Shown here one piece after another: positions 41,097 through 49,906 of a stretch of DNA of 64,000 nt. Under the pieces are notes generated by a model. It was given only the letters and a program-made list of their open reading frames with translations, searched no databases and was not told where the DNA came from. The DNA comes from Pseudomonas sp. MMS21 TM103 (GTDB taxonomy: Bacteria; Pseudomonadota; Gammaproteobacteria; Pseudomonadales; Pseudomonadaceae). Where the stretch lies: assembly GCF_022132145.1 (NCBI RefSeq), contig NZ_JAJISP010000002.1:558001-622000 (forward strand). The letters run 5' to 3'. The stretch's first letter is position 1; each line of letters starts with the position of its first letter. Both the position numbers and the translations under genes were made by a program.

Positions 41097-43451
41097 TCAG
41101 GCCTTGTTACGCAGCTTCTCCGGGTTGATCAGGAAGCGTGCCAGAGCTGGCAGCAGCCAGATCGCGCCGATCATGTTCCAGAGGAACATGAAGGTCAGCA
41201 TCAGGCCCATATCGGCCTGAAACTTGATCGCCGAGAAGATCCAGGTCGCCACGCCGATCGCCAGGCATACACCGGTGAACAGCACGGCCTTACCGGTCGA
41301 CTTGAGGGTCTGGTAGTAGGCCTCCTGCAGCGACAGTCCTTGACGCAGGTAGGTCTCCAGACGGCTGTAGATATAGATGCCGTAGTCGACACCGATGCCG
41401 ACGCCCAGCGCGATTACCGGCAGGGTTGCCACCTTGACCCCGATGCCCATGTAGGCCATCAGCGCGTTGCCCAGTACCGAGGTCAACACCAGCGGCAGAA
41501 TCACGCAAAGGGTCGCGGCAATCGAGCGGAAGGTCAGCAGGCACATGAAGCTCACGGCGACATAGACCGCTACCAACATGGTGGTCTCCGACGCGGCGAT
41601 CACCTCGTTGGTGGCCGCTTCGATGCCGGCGTTACCGGCTGCCAGGATAAACTCCAGGCCTTCCTTGTTGGTTTCCTTGGCGAAGTCTTCGACCACTGCA
41701 ACCGCACGCTCAAGGGTTTCCGCCTTGTGGTCGTTGAGGAACACCAGCACCGGCGCTACCGAGCAATCGGCGTTGTACAGACCGTCGGCACGCGCAATCG
41801 AGTTATTCAGCACATCCTGGTTACGCGACAGGGTTTCCCATTTCAGGTTGCCCTCGTTCATGCCCTTGATCACCTGCTTGGACACAGTGACCATGGAGAT
41901 GGCCGACTGCACGCCTGCGGTGTTTTCCATCGTCCACATCAGTTCGTCCATGGCCGACAGGGTCTGGTAGGTCGAACAGCCTTCCTTGCCAGTCTTGACC
42001 ATCACCACCAGCACGTCGGAGCTGGTCGAGTAGTTGCGGATGACGAAGTCATTATCCAGGTTGTAGCGCGAGTCCGGGTGCAGCTCGGGCGCGCCCTGGT
42101 CGAGGTCACCGATCTTCAGGTTCTGGCCGTACCAGACGCCACCGGCCAGGGCCACCACCGCAATCAGCACGGACACCGGTGCCACCATCGGGTGGGCGAA
42201 GTTGGAAATCAGACGCCAGATCGGGTGATCCTTGGCCGCATCTTCACGGCTGATCCTGACGGCCTTCTTGCTGATGCCGATGTAGGAAATCATCACTGGC
42301 AGCAGGATCAGGTTGGTCAGGATGATCACCGCCACACCCATCGACGCCCCGATGGCCAGCTCACGGATCACGCCGATATCGATCAGCAACAAGGTAATGA
42401 AGCCAACCGCATCCGACAGCAAGGCAACCAACCCGGGGATGAACAGCTGGCGGAACGCCATGCGTGCAGCAGACAACGGACTGGTCGCCTCCCCCGAAGC
42501 AATGGCGATGCCGTTGATCTTTTGCACCCCATGGGAGATACCGATGGCGAAGACCAGAAACGGCACCAGCATCGAATAGGGATCCAGACCGAAGCCCAGG
42601 GTATGCAGCAAGCCCAGCTGCCAGATCACCGCAATCAGGGTGGTTATGACCACCGCCATGGTGCTCTTGAAGCACTTGGTGAACCACAACAGCAGGGCGA
42701 AGGTGATGGCAATGGCCACGGCAAAGAACAAGGCCACGCCGACCAGCCCATCGATCAGGTCGCCCACTTTCTTGGCAAACCCGATGACGTGAACTTTCAC
42801 ATTGGGGTTTTGTGCCTGGTACTTATCGCGAATCTTCTCTTCCAACTCGTGGGAGAATTTCTGGTAGTCCAGCGGGACCAGCTTGCTCTGATCCTCGGGG
42901 TCTGGATAGGCCTCCAGCAGCGGCACATCGACGATGCTCGATTTGAAGTTGTTCGCTACCAACCGCCCGACCTGCCCGGACTTGAGGATATTGCTGCGCA
43001 AGTCCTCCAGGCTTTCGCTGGAGCCGTCGTAGGTCTGCGGAATCACCGGGCCGCCGGCGAAGCCCTCTTCGGTCACCTCGGTCCAGCGTACGCTCGGGCT
43101 CCACAGCGATTTCAGGCCGGAACGATCGGCACCGGGAATATAGAACACTTCGTCGTTGATCTGACGCAGCGTCTCCATGTACTCCTTGGTGAAGATGTCG
43201 CCATCGACCGCTTCCACGGAGATGCGCACGGTATTACCCAGGTTTGCCAGGTCATTGCGATGCTCGAGCATCTTCTGGATATACGGATGGCCCAGCGGGA
43301 TCATCTTCTCGAAGCTGGTTTGTGGGCGCACCTGGGCCGCTTGATAGAACAGAAAAACACTGATCAGCAGGCACAGCACAATGACGGCCGGGCGATTGTT
43401 GAAGATCAACCGCTCGAGGACAGACGCAGGTTGTTGTTGATGCTTACTCAT
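41097..43451 (-). CDS. MMPL/RND-family hydrophobe transporter
   Basis: A 784-residue inner-membrane protein with the RND topology of twice six helices. One helix is at about residues 22-40; a large periplasmic loop follows, then helices 2-6 (ALFFAVAIAITFALLLWF, STMAVVITTLIAVIW, PFLVFAIGISHGVQ, DAVGFITLLLIDIGV, VIILTNLILLPVMI). The pattern repeats in the second half (LVAVYVAVSFMCLLTF, LPVIALGVGIGVDYGIYIYS). The GISHGVQ and GIGVDYGIYIYS motifs are MMPL signatures. It lies in an operon with a YCF48-like protein, as in steroid, lipid and hydrocarbon gene clusters of other proteobacteria. Substrate unknown. Confidence 0.9.
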   Translation of the reverse strand: MSKHQQQPASVLERLIFNNRPAVIVLCLLISVFLFYQAAQVRPQTSFEKMIPLGHPYIQKMLEHRNDLANLGNTVRISVEAVDGDIFTKEYMETLRQINDEVFYIPGADRSGLKSLWSPSVRWTEVTEEGFAGGPVIPQTYDGSSESLEDLRSNILKSGQVGRLVANNFKSSIVDVPLLEAYPDPEDQSKLVPLDYQKFSHELEEKIRDKYQAQNPNVKVHVIGFAKKVGDLIDGLVGVALFFAVAIAITFALLLWFTKCFKSTMAVVITTLIAVIWQLGLLHTLGFGLDPYSMLVPFLVFAIGISHGVQKINGIAIASGEATSPLSAARMAFRQLFIPGLVALLSDAVGFITLLLIDIGVIRELAIGASMGVAVIILTNLILLPVMISYIGISKKAVRISREDAAKDHPIWRLISNFAHPMVAPVSVLIAVVALAGGVWYGQNLKIGDLDQGAPELHPDSRYNLDNDFVIRNYSTSSDVLVVMVKTGKEGCSTYQTLSAMDELMWTMENTAGVQSAISMVTVSKQVIKGMNEGNLKWETLSRNQDVLNNSIARADGLYNADCSVAPVLVFLNDHKAETLERAVAVVEDFAKETNKEGLEFILAAGNAGIEAATNEVIAASETTMLVAVYVAVSFMCLLTFRSIAATLCVILPLVLTSVLGNALMAYMGIGVKVATLPVIALGVGIGVDYGIYIYSRLETYLRQGLSLQEAYYQTLKSTGKAVLFTGVCLAIGVATWIFSAIKFQADMGLMLTFMFLWNMIGAIWLLPALARFLINPEKLRNKA

Positions 43452-43469
43452 GCAAACTCTCCCGGCTTA

Positions 43470-44549
43470 TTATTGTTGGCGCAGATCGGCGCCAGTCGGC
43501 GAAGCGACGTGGACGCCGCCCTGCCCCACCAGAATCAGGTTGCCGTTATCCAGTGCAGCGATACCCGCCAGCGAGAGGCGGTCGACACGATTGAGCAAAC
43601 TGAAGGTGCGCCCGTCATCGCTGCTTTTCAGCACGGTACCGCCATGCCCAACCACCACGAGTGAGCCATCGGCAAGTCGACTGCCACCGGCCAGGCCGAA
43701 CTCCAGCGGACCGTTATTTGGAGTATTCAGCTCGATTCGTTGCCAGCTATCCCCGAAATCGGCAGAGCGGAACTGATGGCCACGCAGACCAAATACCAGC
43801 AGGCTGCCGGCTTCGCTGGTACCAAGAGCGCCAAACAACGAGCCCTCATAGGGACCCTGGATGGTTTCCCAGGTTTGCCCCCAATCGGCCGAACGGAACA
43901 TGCCACCCAGTTCGCCAACGATAAACAGCCCCGCATCCTTGACCGCGACGATGGCGTTCAGGTGATAGCCATCTTCGTTGTCAATCCGCTCGCTGACGTC
44001 TTGCCAGTTCGCCCCACCGTCGGTGGTTTCCAGCAGCGCGCCGTAGGCACCTACGGCGTAACCGTTGTTACGGTCCTTGAACCAGACATCGAGCAACGGC
44101 GCCTCGCGATTCAGGTCCTCGAACTGCTTGACCCAGGTAGCACCACCATCGTTACTGGCGAGAATCTGAGCGTCGTGGCCAACCGCCCAACCGTGCTGGT
44201 CATCGACAAAGAACACCGCGGTGAGCATCTGCCGGGTCGGTACCTTGGCCTGGGTCCAGCGGGCGGCGTTGTCGTCGGAGTAGAGGATATGACCACGATC
44301 ACCCACGGCCACCAGGCGCTGACCAACGCGGGTGACATCCAGCAGCAGTTTTTCCAGTGCTTTCGGCGATTCGATCGAGTAACGGACAGCGGCATCGGTG
44401 GCGGCTTGTGCCTGCAATGGCGCGGCAGCGAAAATCAGCATGGACAGCACACTGCAGAGCGAGAGCGCTTTAGCCAGCGGCGAGTAGAAGCGCAACGCCG
44501 GTGCGTTGAACAGACCGGCCTGGGTGCGCCGCTTGACGGGCTCACTCAT
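43470..44549 (-). CDS. YCF48/BNR-repeat beta-propeller protein, exported
   Basis: A 359-residue protein with an N-terminal membrane or signal segment at about residues 28-50 (ALSLCSVLSMLIFAAAPLQAQA). The rest is a beta-propeller with repeated photosystem-assembly-like motifs: DRGHILYSDDNAARW, HDAQILASNDGGATW, AYGALLETTDGGANW, GGMFRSADWGQTW, GHQFRSADFGDSW and GGTVLKSSDDGRTF. Each repeat has the GxxxxSxDGGxxW form. It is encoded immediately upstream of the MMPL transporter and may be its periplasmic partner. Confidence 0.88.
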   Translation of the reverse strand: MSEPVKRRTQAGLFNAPALRFYSPLAKALSLCSVLSMLIFAAAPLQAQAATDAAVRYSIESPKALEKLLLDVTRVGQRLVAVGDRGHILYSDDNAARWTQAKVPTRQMLTAVFFVDDQHGWAVGHDAQILASNDGGATWVKQFEDLNREAPLLDVWFKDRNNGYAVGAYGALLETTDGGANWQDVSERIDNEDGYHLNAIVAVKDAGLFIVGELGGMFRSADWGQTWETIQGPYEGSLFGALGTSEAGSLLVFGLRGHQFRSADFGDSWQRIELNTPNNGPLEFGLAGGSRLADGSLVVVGHGGTVLKSSDDGRTFSLLNRVDRLSLAGIAALDNGNLILVGQGGVHVASPTGADLRQQ

Positions 44550-44599
44550 ATACCTTCCCCCTTGTTGTTATTGTGGTACTGCTTTTTAACAGACCGCCT

Positions 44600-44629
44600 A
44601 TGCTAGCGAGCTTTCGAAAGGCCTGACAA
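44600..44629 (-). promoter_or_regulatory. Probable promoter of the YCF48-MMPL operon
   Basis: TTGTCA (44624-44629) and TAGCAT (44600-44605) on the minus strand with an 18-base spacer, about 50 bases before the start codon of the first gene. Confidence 0.55.
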
Positions 44630-45027
44630 TCAGCGTGACGTTATGTTTTGTTAAGGCCAGGCCACGTGATTGAACGCTTATTCGACTGACTGATGTACAA
44701 AGCCCGCCTTCACTGTAGCGGCCTTTGGCCAACACTACACGAACATCAACCTGGGCGGCGACGACGCCGGGCCGTCGATTGGACATAACCGTGATCCGCA
44801 ATCGGCTGACTGAGGGCGATGGCGCTTGCCTCAGGGTGCACGGCCTGCGGGCAGTGCGTTCCGATCAGCGCGCAGCGACAACCCGCCAGCGTTGTGCCGC
44901 GCCGGTGAATCCAGAGTGAACGGCCTGCGGCGAGTGACTGCCTAGGGATCGATAATTGCTCCAGACCGCAGGACCGCGTGCGCTCGCGCAGCCTGCATGC
45001 GTGCGCCGCAGTGATCCCACGGTTCAT
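44630..45027. other. Gene-free interval with an 80-base spaced direct repeat
   Basis: No ORF here has a ribosome site or a recognised family. An imperfect direct repeat around CGGCCTGCGG occurs at 44831-44857 and 44911-44937. A 111-codon minus-strand frame (44746-45081) crosses the interval but looks non-coding. It may hold a decayed element; its origin was not identified. Confidence 0.4.
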
Positions 45028-45055
45028 GAAAAGAGCTGCCAAACCCAGCAGCTCT
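45028..45055 (-). terminator. Terminator downstream of pepN
   Basis: On the minus strand AGAGCTGC and GCAGCTCT pair around an 8-base loop and run into TTTT. It lies about 75 bases after the pepN stop. Confidence 0.7.
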
Positions 45056-45129
45056 GCTGATGCGCCATTTGGCAAGAACACACTACCGATCAGCGACCGG
45101 CAATATGCCCAAGGCCGACAACGCAGGTA

Positions 45130-47817
45130 TCAGGCCAGGCTTTTGCTGACCACCTCGAACACATCGCTGGATAGTTCGCCAGACACGAGAATTCTCTCCA
45201 ACTCGGCCTTCATCAAGGCCTGACGAGTGTCGTCGTATTTACCCCAGCGGGTTAACGGCCCGAGCAGCCGCGCGGCGATCTGCGGGTTGAGGGCATTCAG
45301 GGTAATCACCTGATCGGCCAGGAAGCGATAGCCGCTGCCGTCGACCTGATGAAAATTGACCGGGTTCTGCCCGGTGAACGCCCCGATCAGGGCGCGCACC
45401 TTGTTCGGGTTTTTCAGGGTAAAGGCCGGGTGTTCCATCAGTTGCTGCACCCGTGCCAAGGCGCCCGGCAGGCTGCAAGCCGCCTGCACGCTGAACCACT
45501 GATCCATGACCAAGGGGTTGTCCTTGAAGAAGTCGGCGAAGCTGGCCAACGCCTTGGCTTTTTCCTCCTCGAATGGCGAATTGACCAGCACGGCCACAGC
45601 CGCCAGGCGCTCGGTCATGTTGTCGCACACCTCCAATTGCTCCAGACATACCGCCAGCACCTCGGGCTTGCCGCTGAGCATCAGGTAGGACAGTGCAATG
45701 TTCTGCAGGCTGCGCCGGGCAAAGTGCTCGGCCTCGGCGACATACACAGTGCTGCGCGAAAGCTCGCGATTGGCCTGGTAGCGCTGCCAAAGCAGATCGA
45801 ACAGGGCGTCGGCCAGTTGCTTGCGGGCGAATTCGCGGGCGCCATGGATGGCATCGACATCGGCCACTTCGCTGATTTCGCTGAGGTAGGCCTCCCCCGG
45901 CAACGAAAGCAGTTCGGCGACCATCGCCTGATCCAGCTGATCGTTCTCCAGTACGCTGCGCAGGGCGCTGACCAGGCGCTGATCGAGCTGCAAGGTCTCG
46001 CCGCGCTGATGCTGGCCGATCAATTCCTGCAACACCTGCACGGCCAACTGCTGACCGGCTTCCCAGCGGTTGAAACCGTCGGAGTCGTGCTGCATGAGGA
46101 ACATCAACTGATCGCGGCTGTATGGGAAGCTCAGCTTGACCGGCGCGGAGAAGCCGCGCAGCAACGAAGGCAGCGGGTGCTCGGCCACATCGACAAAGGT
46201 CACAACCTGCTCGGCCTCCGTAATCGAGATCACCCGCGACGCCACGCCAGCGACGGCTTCACCTTGCAGGCGCAACGGCAGGGCCTGACCCTGCGCGCCG
46301 AGCAAGCCCAACTCCACGGGAATCACAAAGGGCTGCTTGTCCTTCTGCCCCGGCGTCGGCGGGCAGCTCTGCCTGAAGGTCAAGCTGTAGGTCTTGGCGG
46401 CGCCATCGTAGGCCTCGCCGACGGCCAAACGCGGCGTACCGCCCTGACTGTACCAGCGCTTGAACTGGCTCAGGTCGACGCCATTGGCGTCTTCCATGGC
46501 CTTGATGAAATCATCGCAGGTCACGGCCTGGCCATCGTGGCGCTCGAAGTACAGGTCGCTGCCCCGACGGAAGCCCTCGGTGCCGACCAGGGTGCGGATC
46601 ATGCGCACCACTTCCGAGCCCTTCTCGTAGACGGTCAGGGTGTAGAAGTTGGAAATCTCCATGAAGGCCTCAGGCCGCACCGGATGGGCCATGGGGCCGG
46701 CATCCTCGGCGAACTGGTGAGTGCGCAGATAGGCCACGTCCTCGATGCGCTTGACCGTGCGCGAGTTCATGTCGGCGCTGAACTCGGCGTCGCGGAACAC
46801 GGTGAAGCCTTCCTTGAGCGACAGCTGGAACCAGTCGCGACAGGTCACCCGGTTGCCCGACCAGTTGTGAAAGTACTCGTGGGCGACCACCGCCTCGACC
46901 CGCTGGTGGGCGGCGTCGGTGGCGGTCTCGGCCTTGGCCAGCACGCAGCTGGAGTTGAAGATATTGAGGCCCTTGTTCTCCATGGCGCCCATGTTGAAGT
47001 CGTTGACCGCGACGATCATGAAGATGTCCAGGTCGTACTCGCGACCATAGACCTGCTCGTCCCACTTCATCGACTTCTTCAGGCTGTCCATGGCGTGCTG
47101 GCACTTGTCGATGTTTTCCGGCTCGACATAGATGCGCAGCGCCACTTCCCGCGCGCTCATGGTGGTGAAGCTGTCCTCCACGCACCATAGGTCGCCGGCG
47201 ACCAGGGCGAACAGGTAGGCCGGCTTCATGAATGGGTCCTGCCAGGTCGCCCAGTGCCGAACACTCTTTCCAGGGGCAGTATCTTCCGGGCCGCTGGCAA
47301 TCGGGTTGCCGTTGGACAACAGCACCGGGTAGCGATGTTGCTCGGCGCTCAGGGTGGTGGTGAACTTGCTCATCACGTCTGGGCGATCGAGGTAGTAAGT
47401 GATCTTGCGGAAGCCCTCGGCCTCGCATTGGGTGCAGAACATGCTGCCGGACTTGTACAACCCCTCCAGGGCGGTATTGCGCTCCGGGTGAATGCGCACG
47501 CTGCTGTCGATGACGAAACTGGCACTTTTGGGCTGCAGGCTCAGGTGGCTGGCGCTGAGCTGGTAATCGCCGGCAGCCAGCGTTTCACCATCGAGGGACA
47601 GGTTGAGCAGCTCCAGCTCCTGGCCGTCGAGCACCAGCGCCGGCAGCTCGCGGCCCGGGTCGCCGGCCACACAGGCCGGATTGCGCCGCATCACCAGCTG
47701 CGCATGCACCAGCGTGTGATCCTCGAACAACTCGAAGGTCAGGTGCGTCTCGTCGATCAGGTAGTCCGGCGCCTGATAGTCCTTGAGGTAAATCATCTTC
47801 GGTTGTTCGGTGCGCAT
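45130..47817 (-). CDS. pepN: Aminopeptidase N
   Basis: Cytoplasmic M1 zinc aminopeptidase (895 residues; E. coli PepN has 870). The exopeptidase motif GAMEN (in NMGAMENKGLNIFN) and the zinc motif HEYFHNWSGNRVT at about residue 310 are intact, followed by the second Glu region FTVFRDAEFSADM. The C-terminal domain is the helical PepN-type repeat region. The ATG at 47817 (MRTEQPKMIYLKDYQ) is chosen; the frame stays open far upstream only because it runs antisense-free through the DUF2797 gene. It is the last gene of the run from DUF1315. Confidence 0.96.
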   Translation of the reverse strand: MRTEQPKMIYLKDYQAPDYLIDETHLTFELFEDHTLVHAQLVMRRNPACVAGDPGRELPALVLDGQELELLNLSLDGETLAAGDYQLSASHLSLQPKSASFVIDSSVRIHPERNTALEGLYKSGSMFCTQCEAEGFRKITYYLDRPDVMSKFTTTLSAEQHRYPVLLSNGNPIASGPEDTAPGKSVRHWATWQDPFMKPAYLFALVAGDLWCVEDSFTTMSAREVALRIYVEPENIDKCQHAMDSLKKSMKWDEQVYGREYDLDIFMIVAVNDFNMGAMENKGLNIFNSSCVLAKAETATDAAHQRVEAVVAHEYFHNWSGNRVTCRDWFQLSLKEGFTVFRDAEFSADMNSRTVKRIEDVAYLRTHQFAEDAGPMAHPVRPEAFMEISNFYTLTVYEKGSEVVRMIRTLVGTEGFRRGSDLYFERHDGQAVTCDDFIKAMEDANGVDLSQFKRWYSQGGTPRLAVGEAYDGAAKTYSLTFRQSCPPTPGQKDKQPFVIPVELGLLGAQGQALPLRLQGEAVAGVASRVISITEAEQVVTFVDVAEHPLPSLLRGFSAPVKLSFPYSRDQLMFLMQHDSDGFNRWEAGQQLAVQVLQELIGQHQRGETLQLDQRLVSALRSVLENDQLDQAMVAELLSLPGEAYLSEISEVADVDAIHGAREFARKQLADALFDLLWQRYQANRELSRSTVYVAEAEHFARRSLQNIALSYLMLSGKPEVLAVCLEQLEVCDNMTERLAAVAVLVNSPFEEEKAKALASFADFFKDNPLVMDQWFSVQAACSLPGALARVQQLMEHPAFTLKNPNKVRALIGAFTGQNPVNFHQVDGSGYRFLADQVITLNALNPQIAARLLGPLTRWGKYDDTRQALMKAELERILVSGELSSDVFEVVSKSLA

Positions 47818-47870
47818 GATGGCCTCTTCGAGGCAGCCGCAAGCGTCAAGCCGCAAGCTGCAAGTGGTGG

Positions 47871-48707
47871 TCAGACGGCCAGTTGGTGGATGGCCAACTG
47901 ATAGCTGGTGTATTTGCGGATATTGATCACGCCGGTGTCGAACATCAGGTACTGGCCCTTGATGCCGAGCAGGGTGCCTTCGGCAAGCGGGTTCTTGTCC
48001 AGGTTGAAGCTGCTGATCTTGGCCGGGTAGGCCTCGATCGGATAACGGATATCCACCGGCTGCTGATCGTTCAGCGGCTGGATCGCCTGAATGCCGAAGC
48101 GCTGCTGCAACTCGGTAAGCCCCGCGCTGCAACTGGCGAACAGCTGATCTCGAATCGCCGGCAGGTCGACCGGCGCGGCATCGCCCTTGAGCAAGGCGCG
48201 CCAGTTGGTCTTGTCCGCGACCTGTGTGCGCAGCAGATCCTCGACGAAGCCCGACTGCTGACGGGTGGCCACGCGCAAAATCGGCAACGCCTGGCTCGCG
48301 CCCTGGTCCATCCAGCGTGTCGGAATCTGCGTGGCGCGAGTGATACCGACCTTCACGCCGGAGGAATTGGCCAGGTAGACCACGTGATCGGTCATGCAGA
48401 ACTGCTCGCCCCAGCTCGGTTCGCGACAGGTGCCGGCGTCGTAGTGGCAGCGTTCTGGGCTCATGATGCAGATATCGCACTGCGCCAACTTCTGCATGCA
48501 GGGGTAGCAGTAGCCCTGACTGAAACTGGTCTTGGTCTTGCGCCCGCAGTGGCTGCAATGGATAGCGCCCAGGTACTCGAGGCGCAAGGTCTTGCCGATC
48601 AATGGATTGACCGCCAACTCTTGATCGTCCAGGCGAAAGGCGTACTGCACAGGCGCATCCAGACGCACCGCCATCTTGTTCAGGGCACCGCGTGCCAACT
48701 CAGCCAT
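47871..48707 (-). CDS. DUF2797 Cys-rich protein
   Basis: A 278-residue protein. The N-terminal third is Cys-rich with several CxxC pairs (CSHC, CYPC, CDIC, then C-x6-C and C-x9-C), which look like zinc or iron-sulfur ligands. Next comes VVYLANSSGVKVGITR...RWMDQGA, which resembles the core of GIY-YIG nuclease-fold domains; this fold relation is my inference. Its ATG overlaps the stop of the DUF1315 gene (TGATG), so the two are coupled. Function unknown. Confidence 0.82.
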   Translation of the reverse strand: MAELARGALNKMAVRLDAPVQYAFRLDDQELAVNPLIGKTLRLEYLGAIHCSHCGRKTKTSFSQGYCYPCMQKLAQCDICIMSPERCHYDAGTCREPSWGEQFCMTDHVVYLANSSGVKVGITRATQIPTRWMDQGASQALPILRVATRQQSGFVEDLLRTQVADKTNWRALLKGDAAPVDLPAIRDQLFASCSAGLTELQQRFGIQAIQPLNDQQPVDIRYPIEAYPAKISSFNLDKNPLAEGTLLGIKGQYLMFDTGVINIRKYTSYQLAIHQLAV

Positions 48708-48970
48708 CAGTGCAGGGCATCCGTAGACTTGAATAGCAGGTTTGGTGCCGGCTCGGACTTGGAGCCGCAGGCCTGCTCCCCCATGTAGCCGATACGTTGG
48801 TCTTCGGGGAGATTACGCGCTTCCCAAGCGATCAGCGCCTGCAGAGTCAGTTCCTTTTGCTCCGGGGTCAGCTTGCGACCATCTGGCCACTTTCCGATTT
48901 CCAGGGCCAACTTCAGGCTCTGGTGAATCTCCGGGGTGATATTTTCTATTGCTTGGAGAAAGGACGACAT
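48707..48970 (-). CDS. DUF1315 (YeaC-like) small protein
   Basis: An 87-residue soluble protein similar to E. coli YeaC. The core LEIGKWPDGRKLTPEQKELTLQALIAWE is characteristic, followed by EDQRIGYMGE. The ATG at 48970 lies 5 bases after GGAGG and is preferred over 48988. It leads the DUF1315-DUF2797-pepN run. Function unknown. Confidence 0.85.
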   Translation of the reverse strand: MSSFLQAIENITPEIHQSLKLALEIGKWPDGRKLTPEQKELTLQALIAWEARNLPEDQRIGYMGEQACGSKSEPAPNLLFKSTDALH

Positions 48971-49045
48971 GGATACCTCCGAATACAAAGCCGCAGTTTA
49001 CCGGCTACGGCGGGCGCTCGCGAGCGCCTGGCGCAGGCCGGGCAA

Positions 49046-49906
49046 TCATCTGCCAGCACGCCGACGCGCCAGCGCGCCGCCGAGCAGACCGGTCGCGCAA
49101 CCGGCGAGCAATCCACCGACATGGGCGGCATTGGCAATCGCGCCAAACTGCAGCAGTTCGAAGATGCCAGTCATGCAGATCAACAGCCAGGCCAGCATCA
49201 TCACCAGCACGCCCCGCGGCAGGCGATACTCGGCATTCGGCGCCAGCAGCTGAAACAGCCAGCAGTGTCCCAGCATGCCGTAGAGCACGCCGGACAGGCC
49301 GCCAAACAGGGCCGGACCGGAAAAGCTGTACTGGGCAAGGTTGGATGCCAGGCTGAACAGCAGCGTCAGCCCGAGCAGCATCCACGGGCCCTGGCGCGCC
49401 TCGATACGCCGCCCCAGTACCCAGTACCAGAGCGCATTCATCGTCAGGTGCAACAGGCCGAAATGGATCAGCATCGGCGTGATCAGGCGCCACCACTGCC
49501 GCGTTTCGAGCATTTCACTCAGGTAACTGAAATAGATGTAATCGCCCTGAATGCGGAAATCGACAAAGCTCAACCAGCGGATCGCTGCGAAATTGTCGCC
49601 CAGCGCGGTCAGCGCGGCCACCAGCAGGGTCAGCCCGAGCATGCCAGCCGTCAGCGGGCTGTCGCGCAACTGCTGGACAAACCCTGCGGCAGCCTGCGGC
49701 GAGGCTGGCGCCTGCAACGCCGCATCGCCCTGCGGGTAGCGCACATACAGTTCGTGCACCTGCTCGGCCAATTCGTTCGGCACCCACAACACCTGTTCGC
49801 CGGCTTCTTCGGAGACCCGGTGCGGCACCTGCAAGCGCCGCAACAGGACGATGAAGCCCGTGAGATCGGTCTGGATTGGCAGACGCAAGACGGCAACTGG
49901 GCTCAT
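49046..49906 (-). CDS. glpG: Rhomboid intramembrane serine protease GlpG
   Basis: A 286-residue rhomboid protease. A cytoplasmic N-terminal domain (about 1-75) precedes six membrane helices. The catalytic pair is Ser205 in FGGLSGVLYG and His262 in NAAHVGGLLAG; the HFGLLHLTMN loop with the conserved His and Asn is at about 148-157. It cleaves single-pass membrane proteins within the bilayer. Its ATG overlaps the phosphatase stop by 4 bases. Confidence 0.93.
   Translation of the reverse strand: MSPVAVLRLPIQTDLTGFIVLLRRLQVPHRVSEEAGEQVLWVPNELAEQVHELYVRYPQGDAALQAPASPQAAAGFVQQLRDSPLTAGMLGLTLLVAALTALGDNFAAIRWLSFVDFRIQGDYIYFSYLSEMLETRQWWRLITPMLIHFGLLHLTMNALWYWVLGRRIEARQGPWMLLGLTLLFSLASNLAQYSFSGPALFGGLSGVLYGMLGHCWLFQLLAPNAEYRLPRGVLVMMLAWLLICMTGIFELLQFGAIANAAHVGGLLAGCATGLLGGALARRRAGR

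Noticed and set aside
40590..43664. A 1024-codon plus-strand frame opposite the MMPL gene
   Set aside because: It is antisense to a clear RND transporter. The product is rich in His, Gln, Arg and Asp with no domain, as expected for the opposite strand of GC-rich coding DNA.
44746..45081. A 111-codon minus-strand frame downstream of the YCF48 operon promoter
   Set aside because: No ribosome site, no recognisable motif, and it overlaps the pepN terminator hairpin.
47818..48558. Upstream extension of the pepN frame
   Set aside because: It runs through the DUF2797 gene in another frame. The PepN N-terminus at 47817 and normal length settle the start.
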